Origin: Candidatus Rokuibacteriota bacterium
GTDB taxonomy: Bacteria > Methylomirabilota > Methylomirabilia > Rokubacteriales > CSP1-6
Reading direction: 5' to 3'
Length of the DNA: 45,195 nt
Assembly: GCA_005887895.1 (NCBI GenBank)
Contig: VBPC01000156.1
Location: forward strand, 1 to 45,195
Positions 32,988-39,326 of the stretch are shown piece after piece. The position numbers and the translations under genes were made by a program. Position 1 is the first letter of the stretch. Every line of letters begins with the position of its first letter. Below the pieces are notes generated by a model. That model ran no database searches. It saw only the letters and a list, made by a program, of their open reading frames with translations, and was not told the DNA's origin.

Positions 32988-33778
32988 TGCCGGTCACCTT
33001 CGACGACGTCGCCCGCGCCTACGACACCTTCATCGGGCGCTGGACGCGCGCGTTCTTGCCGGCATTGCTGCGTGCGGCGCGCATCGAACGTGGCCAGCGC
33101 GTGCTCGACCTGGCCACCGGCACCGGCGAGTCGGCGCTGATGGTGCTCGACGCGGTCGGCGCCGGCGGCCGTGTCGTCGGCGTCGACATCTCGCTCCCGA
33201 TGCTGCGGGCCGCCGCCGCGAAGGTCGATCGCCGCCGCATCGGCCTGGCCGCCATGGACGGCCAGGCGCTGGCGTGTCGCGCGGCGAGCTTCGACGCGGT
33301 CGTGTGCCAGCTCGGCTTGATGTTCTTTCCCGATCCGGTCGCCGGCGTCCGCGAATGCCGGCGCGCGCTGCATCCGGGCGGCGTCTTCGCAAGCCTCGTG
33401 TGGGCCGGCGCCGAGCGCATACCCTGGTTCGGGCCGCTGGCCGCCGAGCTGCTGGAGCGCTTTCCGCAGCGTCGTGACGAGATCGTGCGCGGCGCCAGCC
33501 TCGGCGAGCCCGGCCGGCTCGAGCACGTGCTGACCGCCGCCGGGCTCCGCGACATCGGCGTGACCGCGGAGACGCACGCGATCGTCTTCGAGTCCTTCGA
33601 CGACTACTGGCGTCTTGTCGAGACGGGCGCCATCCGGGTCGGCCTGCTGCTGCGCGACCTGCCGGACGACGCCGTCCGCGCGATCCGGGTGCGCGCCCAT
33701 GCTGCGCTGTCGCGCTTCGAGTCCGGCGGCCGGCTGAGCGTGCCCACCACGGCGCTGGTCGGGGTCGGCCGGACGTAG
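32987..33778 (+). CDS. class I SAM-dependent methyltransferase (UbiE/COQ5-like)
   Basis: The 263-residue product has the UbiE-like core: motif I VLDLATGTGESALM (residues 39-52), VVGVDISLPMLRAA with acidic ribose-binding D, MDGQALACRAASFDAVVCQLGLMFFPD and ALHPGGVFASLVW. N-terminal YDTFIGRWTRAF is typical of small-molecule methyltransferases. The acceptor is unknown; ubiquinone/menaquinone genes are not nearby. ATG 32987 shares one base with the upstream stop. The maleate-isomerase-like gene starts four bases after its stop. It is only distantly like the methyltransferase at 12402. Confidence 0.9.
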   Translation: MPVTFDDVARAYDTFIGRWTRAFLPALLRAARIERGQRVLDLATGTGESALMVLDAVGAGGRVVGVDISLPMLRAAAAKVDRRRIGLAAMDGQALACRAASFDAVVCQLGLMFFPDPVAGVRECRRALHPGGVFASLVWAGAERIPWFGPLAAELLERFPQRRDEIVRGASLGEPGRLEHVLTAAGLRDIGVTAETHAIVFESFDDYWRLVETGAIRVGLLLRDLPDDAVRAIRVRAHAALSRFESGGRLSVPTTALVGVGRT

Positions 33779-33782
33779 CGTG

Positions 33783-34526
33783 ATGCGCCTCGGTGTTCTC
33801 GTCCCCGCCGGCAACCCCACGATCGAGCCCGAGCTGTACCGGATGGCGCCCGCGTCGCTCACGATCCACTTCGCGCGGCTCGACACCCTGGCCGGCGAGC
33901 CCGGCGGCGTCGACGGCATGGTGGAGCGCACGCTGCGCTACCTCGACTCGCTGCCGGCCGCCGCGCGGTCGCTGTCGGCCGTGAAGCCTGACGTCGTGGT
34001 CCTGGCCCACACCGCCGTCAGCTACCTCACGGGCTTCGCCGGCGAAAGCGCGCTGCGTGAGCGCATCGCCACGCTCGCCGGCACGCGCGCGCTGACGGCC
34101 GCCGGCGCCATCTTGGAATCGCTGCGCCACCTTGGCGTGCGCCGCGTGGCGCTGGCCACCCCGTACCCCGACGTCATCGCGAAGGCCGGTCGCGTGTACT
34201 GGGAAGGCGCCGGGCTCGCGATCGTCGCCCACCGTCAGCTCGACGGCGTGACGAACATCTACGAGGAGAGCGAGGAGCGCGCCTACGTCCTCGGCCGCGC
34301 GGCCGACGCGCGCGACGCCGAGGCGGTGCTGATCAGCGGCACCGGCCTGCCGACGGCCGGCATCGTCGAGCGGCTGGAGCGCGATCTTGGCAAGCCGGTC
34401 GTGACGAGCCAGACGGCGACGCTGTGGTGCGCGCTGGCCACGCTCGGCGTGAAGGAGCGGGTGCGCGGCTACGGCCGACTGCTGGCGGGTTCGACCGCAC
34501 CGTTTGCCCCCCGCGCCGTGTCCTAG
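33783..34526 (+). CDS. maleate isomerase / Asp-Glu racemase-like protein lacking the usual cysteines
   Basis: The 247-residue product matches the maleate cis-trans isomerase/arylmalonate decarboxylase branch of the Asp/Glu racemase superfamily: LGVLVPAGNPTIEPELYRM at the start, VVVLAHTAVSYLTG, GVRRVALATPYPD and VVTSQTATLWCAL. Maleate isomerase uses two cysteines and arylmalonate decarboxylase one. At the first site this protein has AHTAVSY and at the second ISGTGLPT, with Thr/Gly where Cys is expected; the only cysteine is in TLWCAL, outside the active site. Function is therefore uncertain: it may be an inactive or mechanistically different relative. ATG 33783 (or GTG 33780) is the start. It precedes the OsmC-family gene by 19 bases. 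Confidence 0.82.
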   Translation: MRLGVLVPAGNPTIEPELYRMAPASLTIHFARLDTLAGEPGGVDGMVERTLRYLDSLPAAARSLSAVKPDVVVLAHTAVSYLTGFAGESALRERIATLAGTRALTAAGAILESLRHLGVRRVALATPYPDVIAKAGRVYWEGAGLAIVAHRQLDGVTNIYEESEERAYVLGRAADARDAEAVLISGTGLPTAGIVERLERDLGKPVVTSQTATLWCALATLGVKERVRGYGRLLAGSTAPFAPRAVS

Positions 34527-34545
34527 CACCGAAGGGAGACCTGCC

Positions 34546-35055
34546 ATGGCTGACGATTTCGAGTACATCTCGCGCGCTCGGCTGGAGTACCACGACGGGT
34601 ACCGTCGCGCCTATCTCGGCGAAGTGCCCGAACCGGTCGTCTACGGCGTGCAGGGCGCGCTGCGGACGTACTACGGCGCGAAGGAAGGGCCGCCGATCGC
34701 CTCCACCCTGGACCACATCGTCGCCGCCGTCGCCGGCTGAATGTACGGCACCCTGCGTGGCGCCCTGGCAGGGCGCAAGATCGCCTTCGACCGCGACACC
34801 TACAAGGCCACCGTCGAGGGCCGCATCAGCGGCATCGGCAAGACGATCCGCATCAAGTCGATCCACGTCCACTACGACATCGCGGTGCCGCCGGAGGCGC
34901 GCGAGGCGACCGAGCGCGCCCTTCAGGTGCACCCCGAGGGCTGTCCCGCCCACCAGAGCGTCAAGGACGCGATCGCGGTCACGTGGGACGCGACGCTGCG
35001 GGTGGGGGATCAGACGATCGCAGTACGCGAGGCGGCGGCACCGCCAGGAGGCTGA
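34546..35055 (+). CDS. OsmC-family peroxiredoxin-like protein, candidate selenoprotein (UGA at codon 65)
   Basis: Read straight through one in-frame TGA (34738-34740) this is a 169-residue OsmC/Ohr-family protein ending at the TGA at 35053-35055. OsmC proteins reduce organic peroxides with a reactive Cys near AxxxCxxxTL and a resolving Cys in a later CP motif. Here the segment HIVAAVAG-[TGA]-MYGTLRGALAG puts the TGA exactly at the reactive-Cys position, and C133 lies in HPEGCPAHQSV at the resolving position. The frame, base composition and family similarity continue unbroken on both sides, and a hairpin follows the TGA (34760-34776). The start ATG 34546 has AAGGGAGA six bases upstream. An automatic reading would give two small genes (34546-34740 and 34741-35055). 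Alternatives are a point-mutated pseudogene or a base-call error in TGC/TGT. OsmC-like selenoproteins are known as a family from metagenomic surveys. Confidence 0.75.
34760..34776 (+). promoter_or_regulatory. candidate bacterial SECIS hairpin
   Basis: A perfect 7-bp stem (GCGCCCT with AGGGCGC) closes a three-base loop GGC. The stem starts 19 bases after the in-frame TGA of the OsmC-family gene and 26 bases separate the TGA from the first loop base. Published bacterial SECIS rules ask for a hairpin just downstream of UGA with a G in the first two loop positions and about 16-37 bases from UGA to the loop; both are met. It lies within the coding sequence, as bacterial SECIS elements do, and would bind SelB. 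Confidence 0.6.
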
Positions 35056-35056
35056 G

Positions 35057-35530
35057 ATGGCTGTGAAGAAGATTCCCGAGGGTCACAACAACGTCTCGCC
35101 CTACTTGATCGTCGACGGCGCCGAGCGCGCGCTGGAGTTCTACAAAAAGGCGTTCGGGGCGACGGAGCTCTTCCGCCACAAAGCGCCCGATGGCAAGATC
35201 GGGCATGCGGAGATCCGCATCGGCGACACGGTCGTGATGGTGGCCGACGAGTTCCCCGATCACGGCGCCTACGCGCCGAAGAAGTTCGGCGGCTCGCCGG
35301 TGAGCATGCACGTGTACGTGGAGAACGTCGACGCGGTGGCGGCCAAGGCCACCGCGGCCGGGGCGACGGCCAAGCGGCCCGTCGCCGACCAGTTCTACGG
35401 CGAGCGGATGGGCACGTTCGAGGATCCGTTCGGACACACGTGGCACATCGCCACCCACGTCGAGGACGTCCCGCCCGCCGAGCTCGATCGACGCGCGAAG
35501 AAGGCGATGGAGGAAATGAAGAAGAAGTAG
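35057..35530 (+). CDS. VOC family protein (PhnB/glyoxalase-like)
   Basis: The 157-residue product is a vicinal-oxygen-chelate fold protein of the PhnB-like type: SPYLIVDGAERALEFYKKAFGATEL, GKIGHAEIRIGDTVVMVADE, SMHVYVENVDAVAAKATAAGA and the closing FYGERMGTFEDPFGHTWHIATH, followed by a charged helical tail (AELDRRAKKAMEEMKKK). PhnB-like proteins are cytosolic with mostly unknown activity; some act on glyoxal or antibiotics. ATG 35057 is one base after the OsmC-family stop, and AGGAGG (35047-35052) is inside the end of that gene, four bases before the start, so the two are co-translated. This coupling supports the OsmC gene being translated to its end. Confidence 0.93.
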   Translation: MAVKKIPEGHNNVSPYLIVDGAERALEFYKKAFGATELFRHKAPDGKIGHAEIRIGDTVVMVADEFPDHGAYAPKKFGGSPVSMHVYVENVDAVAAKATAAGATAKRPVADQFYGERMGTFEDPFGHTWHIATHVEDVPPAELDRRAKKAMEEMKKK

Positions 35531-35555
35531 ACGGCGGCGCCGGAGCCGACGGCCG

Positions 35556-36083
35556 CTACAGCGTCTGGCTCCAGGCGCGGGCGCGCAGGTGGCTGACGTC
35601 CCAGCCGCCGGCCGTGCCGAGCCAGCCGATGGCCTCTCCCGCGCTCGCCGTCGCCACGACCGCGAGCGCGGTGCCGTCGGCGAAGAAGCCGCCGAACGCG
35701 AGGCGCTTCTGCTGCTGCAGCGCGGCCAGCGAGGCGCGCGCCTTCGCCCGGTCGCCTGGCGCGCCCTCCACCAGCGTCACCTCGAGGCCGGCATCGACCG
35801 GCGGCGGCGCCAGCGGTTCCAGGAAGTCGGTGAGCTCGCGAGGGTGGCGGGCGACGAAGAGGCCGGCCTGCTGGAAGACGTTGTCGTCGAGCAGGCGCTC
35901 GAGCTCGGCGCGGTCGGCAACACGATAGAAGATGTGGGCGGCCGAGCCGTCGGGCTCCGGGCCACCGGCCACCACGCGCCCGTCGGCGCGCAACTGGGCC
36001 AGCTGCGCGAGGTGGGCGGGGCGGTGCGGCAGGCGGCGTTCGTTGTAGTCGGCCGCGCAGGTGAAGCGGACGTGGACGATCAC
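35556..36083 (-). CDS. YCII-related domain protein (tandem)
   Basis: The 175-residue product looks like two ferredoxin-like YCII-type domains. The first starts VIVHVRFTCAADYNERR and continues RPAHLAQLAQLRADGRVVAGGPEPDGSAAHIFYRV, the classic YCII pattern of an H-x-x-x-L helix followed by the GRV-x-x-GP turn; the second is weaker (QQQKRLAFGGFFADGTALAVV, ending in WDVSHLRARAW). YCII proteins are small dimeric proteins, possibly enzymes with a His-Asp pair. GTG 36083 overlaps the stop of the LDH2-family gene (GTGA), so the two are co-translated. Its end is convergent with the VOC gene, 25 bases away. Function unknown. Confidence 0.75.
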   Translation of the reverse strand: MIVHVRFTCAADYNERRLPHRPAHLAQLAQLRADGRVVAGGPEPDGSAAHIFYRVADRAELERLLDDNVFQQAGLFVARHPRELTDFLEPLAPPPVDAGLEVTLVEGAPGDRAKARASLAALQQQKRLAFGGFFADGTALAVVATASAGEAIGWLGTAGGWDVSHLRARAWSQTL

Positions 36084-37150
36084 GACGCCCCCAGCGCCTG
36101 CGCTTTCGCGCGTCCGAGCCCGACGGTGTCGGCGGCGGCCAGGATCTCCTCCCACGTGATGGCGTCCACCTCGATGCCGTCGCGCAGGCGCCGCTCGCGC
36201 GCGAGCCGCTCGGGGTCGCCCGGCACGAGCACCGGCGCCTGCGGATCGGCGGGCGGCGAGGCCTTCACGAAGTCCACGAAGCCGTCCACCTCGCGGCGGA
36301 ACCAGTCCACGCCGGCGAAGCGCCCGGGGTCGATCAGGATCGAGAGCATGTTGTTGATGATGCCGCCCGCGCGCGGATTGCCCGGATGGATGCTGGGACC
36401 GCCGGAGAGCGCGGTGGCGAGCAGCTCGGTGACCACCGCGAGCCCGTAGCCCTTGTGGCCGCCGAACGGCAGCAGCGCGCCGGTCTTCTCGGCATACATC
36501 ACGTGTGGGTCGCGAGTCGGCCGGCCGTGCTCGTCGATCAGCACCCCCGGGTCCACCTCGTGGCCCTCGTTCTTGGCCACGCGCACCTTGCCCATCGCGA
36601 TCGCGCTGGTGGCCATGTCGAGCAGGATGGGCGGCTGCCGCTCGGTGGCCGGCAGCGCGATGCAGACGGGATTGGTGACGAAGCGCGGGTCGGTGCCCCG
36701 GAACGGCGCCACCAGCGCGCGATGGTCGGTGACGTTGACGAAGTGCAGCGAGACCAGCCTGGCGGCCTGCGTCAGCTCGCCGTAGCGGCCGACGCGGCCG
36801 ACGTGGTGCGCGTTGGCCAGCGTGACCACGGCCACGCCGAGCTGGCGGCACCGCCCGATGCCGGCGCCGATCGCCTCGCCGGCGACGGCGCGCCCGTAGC
36901 CGCGGCCGCCGTCGAACATCAGCGCCGGGCCGTCGTCCTTCACGACCTTCGCCTTCGTGTTCGGGACGAGCAGCCCCATCGTGAGGTGGCGTACGTAGGT
37001 CGGCATCATGCCGACGCCGTGGCTGTCGTGACCGGCGAGGTTGGCGTCGACCAGGTGCTCGGCCACCAGATCGGCCTCGGCATCGGCGCTGCCGCCGGCC
37101 TTGACCATGGCGCCGACGAGACGACGCAGGCCCTCGGCGGAGGCCCGCAC
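36080..37150 (-). CDS. Ldh family (LDH2/MDH2-type) oxidoreductase
   Basis: The 356-residue product belongs to the malate/L-lactate dehydrogenase-like LDH2 family, whose fold is unlike classical Rossmann dehydrogenases. Landmarks are GHDSHGV (residues 40-46, with the catalytic His), DGGRGYGRAVAGEAI, VVTLANAHHVGRVGRYGE, TNPVCIALPA, LDMATSAIAMGKVRVA and LPFGGHKGYGLA. It uses NAD(P) to oxidise a 2-hydroxy acid (malate, lactate, sulfolactate, ureidoglycolate or similar). I chose GTG 37150 because GAAGGAGG stands seven bases upstream and the GTG shares its first base with the ABM stop (TAGTG); the frame extends upstream without meaning. It overlaps the YCII gene at the other end. Confidence 0.93.
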   Translation of the reverse strand: MRASAEGLRRLVGAMVKAGGSADAEADLVAEHLVDANLAGHDSHGVGMMPTYVRHLTMGLLVPNTKAKVVKDDGPALMFDGGRGYGRAVAGEAIGAGIGRCRQLGVAVVTLANAHHVGRVGRYGELTQAARLVSLHFVNVTDHRALVAPFRGTDPRFVTNPVCIALPATERQPPILLDMATSAIAMGKVRVAKNEGHEVDPGVLIDEHGRPTRDPHVMYAEKTGALLPFGGHKGYGLAVVTELLATALSGGPSIHPGNPRAGGIINNMLSILIDPGRFAGVDWFRREVDGFVDFVKASPPADPQAPVLVPGDPERLARERRLRDGIEVDAITWEEILAAADTVGLGRAKAQALGAS

Positions 37151-37437
37151 TACTCGACCTCCTTCAGACGCTGCACCTCGGGCCGGCCGTCCATGAACTC
37201 GCCCATCTTGCGACCGAGCGTCTTGAAGTACTCGCTCGCCCGATGCGCCTCGACCGCGGCCTGGTCGACGTAACGCTCCATGAAGACATACGTACCCGGC
37301 GTCTCGCCATGGTGCAGCGCGTAGAGCTTGCAACCGGGCTCGCTCGCGTTGACCTTGGCCACCAGCTCCTTGGCCACCGCCTCGAACTGCTTGTCCATCC
37401 CCGGCTTGACTTTCAGCGTGGCGACGACGCCCAGCAT
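37150..37437 (-). CDS. antibiotic biosynthesis monooxygenase (ABM) family protein
   Basis: The 95-residue product has the ferredoxin-like ABM fold: LGVVATLKVKPGMDKQFE, a NASEPGCKLYALHH strand, TYVFMERYVDQAAVEAHRASEYFK and a C-terminal helix. Named members are YgiN quinol monooxygenase and ActVA-Orf6; the family also contains haem-degrading IsdG-like and non-catalytic proteins. It would be a cytosolic dimer. ATG 37437 has AAAAGGAG six bases upstream. It is the first gene of a three-gene minus-strand operon (ABM, LDH2, YCII). The 212 bases upstream, up to the large secreted protein gene, contain hairpin 37588-37622 and no gene I can support. Confidence 0.9.
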   Translation of the reverse strand: MLGVVATLKVKPGMDKQFEAVAKELVAKVNASEPGCKLYALHHGETPGTYVFMERYVDQAAVEAHRASEYFKTLGRKMGEFMDGRPEVQRLKEVE

Positions 37438-37587
37438 GACGAGCTCCTTTTCATGTGGGCCCGAGAAGGCCCTACCGGCTGGTCCTGGAAAGCAACATCG
37501 CGCAGACGGCGCCGCGATGCAACGGACGTTTTAGCGCCGCCGCGGTGACGGGCGGGCCTGCGGGCTGTCGTATATCCCGGCGGAGCG

Positions 37588-37622
37588 GGCACGCGCTCCC
37601 CGTGTTCCGGAGAGCGCGTGCC
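37588..37622. other. strong inverted repeat downstream of the secreted Ig-repeat gene
   Basis: An 11-bp perfect inverted repeat (GGCACGCGCTC / GAGCGCGTGCC) around a 13-base loop lies 28 bases beyond the stop of the 1419-residue protein gene on the minus strand. There is no T-run after the stem on either strand, so it is not a canonical rho-independent terminator, but its position fits a transcript end or 3'-stabilising hairpin. Confidence 0.45.
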
Positions 37623-37649
37623 ACCGAACGCCGCCGCTACGATCCTGAC

Positions 37650-39326
37650 TCAGTTGCTGACGGTCACGTTGACGCTGGCCGACGTGACGTGGCCGGCGCC
37701 GTCCGTGCCGGTGACCGTGATGGTCTGCGCACCGTTGGAGACTCGGGTCGTGTCCCACGGGATCGAGGTCGGCTGCGGCGAGGCCGCCGGGGCCGTCGCC
37801 ACCACCTGGCCGGCCACGGTCACGGTGTAGTTCGGCGCGGCCGTCTGCGCCCCCTCCCACCAGACGATGACCCAGTTGGTGCCGTTGACGGTCGCCCCGG
37901 CGGTCGGCGCCGTGATGAAGACCGCGAAGGTGTTGCTCACCGTCACCGTCACGCTCGGCGACGTGACCGTGCGCCCGGTGGCGTCGGTCACCGTGACCGA
38001 GAGCGTGTGGGAGCCGCTGAGGATGTTGTTGGTCGTCCACGAGTACGAGGCCGTGGTCGTCGCCACCGTCTGGGTGGAGACCAGCCCGCCGTCCACGTAG
38101 AGCTTGAACGTGTTCGAGGTGCCGGAGGCCCTGGTGACGGACATGCCGACGGTCACCGTGCCGCTGACCGTGGCGCCCGCGGCCGGGCTGGTGATCGCCG
38201 CCGTCATGTTGGAGACGGTCACGTTGACGCTGGCCGACGTGACGTGGCCGGCGCCGTCGGTGCCGGTGACCGTGATGGTCTGGGCGCCGTCGGACACGCG
38301 CGTCGTGTCCCACGGGATCGAGGTGGGCTGCGGCGCGGCCGCCGGCGCCGTCGCCACGACCTGGCCGGCGACGCTGACGCTGTAGCTGGGTGCGGCCGTC
38401 TGGGCGCCCTGCCACCAGACGACGACCCAGTTGGTGCCGCTGACGATCGTCCCAGCCGTTGGCGCGGTGATGAAGATCGCATAGGTGTTGCTCACCGTCA
38501 CGCTGACGGTCGGCGACGTGACCGTGCGGCCGGTGGCGTCGGTCACCGTCACCGCGAGCGAGTGAGAGCCGTTGAGCAGGTTGACGGTGGTCCACGAGTA
38601 CGCGGCCGTGGTCGTCGTCACCGTCTGGGTGGAGACCAGCCCACCGTCCACGAACAGCTTGAACGTGTTCGAGCTGCCGGAAGCGCCGGTGACCGACATG
38701 CTGACGGTCACCGTGCCGCTCACCGTGGAGCCCGCGGTCGGACTGGTGATGGCGGCGCTCATGCCACCGACGCCGTTGGAGACGGTCACGGGGCGGATGG
38801 CGGTGGCGGTCCGATTCGCGCCGTCAACACCGGTGACGGTGATCGTCTGAGGGCCGTCGGGGACCCGCGTCGTGTCCCACGCGATCGACGTGGGCTGCGG
38901 CGAGGATGCCGTGGCCGTCGCCAAGACCTGGCCGGCCACGGTCACGGTGTAGGTCGGCGCGGCCGTCTGGGCGCCCTCCCACCAGACGACGACCCAGTTG
39001 GTGCCGCTGATGGTGGCGTTGGTGGCCGGCGCCGTGATGAAGATCTGATAGGGGTTCGACACCCCGACGACCTCGCTCTTCGATGCCGTGTGCCCGTTCG
39101 CATCGGTGATGGTGAAGGACAGGGTGTGGTTACCATTCAGGAGGTTGACGGTCGTCCATGAATAGGATGCGGTCGTCGTTGCCACGGTCTGGGTCGAGAC
39201 GACGCTGCCGTCGACCGAGAGCGTGAACGTGTTCGAGCTGCCGGAAGCGCCACTGACCGACATGCCGACGGTCACCGTGCCGCTCACGGTGGCGCCGGAG
39301 GCCGGGCTGGTGAAGGAGGCGGTCAT
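37650..39326 (-). repeat. three tandem A-B Ig-like supra-repeats
   Basis: DNA coding for the C-terminal part of the secreted protein repeats three times with starts at about 39326, 38762 and 38207, giving unit lengths of 564, 555 and 557 bases. Each unit contains an A domain (TSP-x-x-G-x-TVSGTVTV ... VSTQTV ... YSWTT) and a B domain (IFITAP ... GTNWVVVWW-x-GAQTAAP ... PQPTSI-x-WDTTRV). Long stretches are nearly identical at the DNA level, such as the GTNWV-VWW region, which points to recent duplication or gene conversion and to possible assembly collapse. Confidence 0.85.

Noticed and set aside
34546-35055. Two separate small genes, 64 and 104 codons
   Set aside because: Both are in the same frame, abut at a single TGA, and together make one OsmC-family protein; the second has no ribosome binding site of its own at ATG 34741.
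37588-37622. Intrinsic terminator
   Set aside because: Strong stem but no T-run on either strand; kept only as an inverted repeat.
37650-39326. Possible CRISPR or satellite repeat
   Set aside because: The repeats are 555-564 bases, directly continuous, and encode in-frame Ig-like domains; there are no short repeats with unique spacers.
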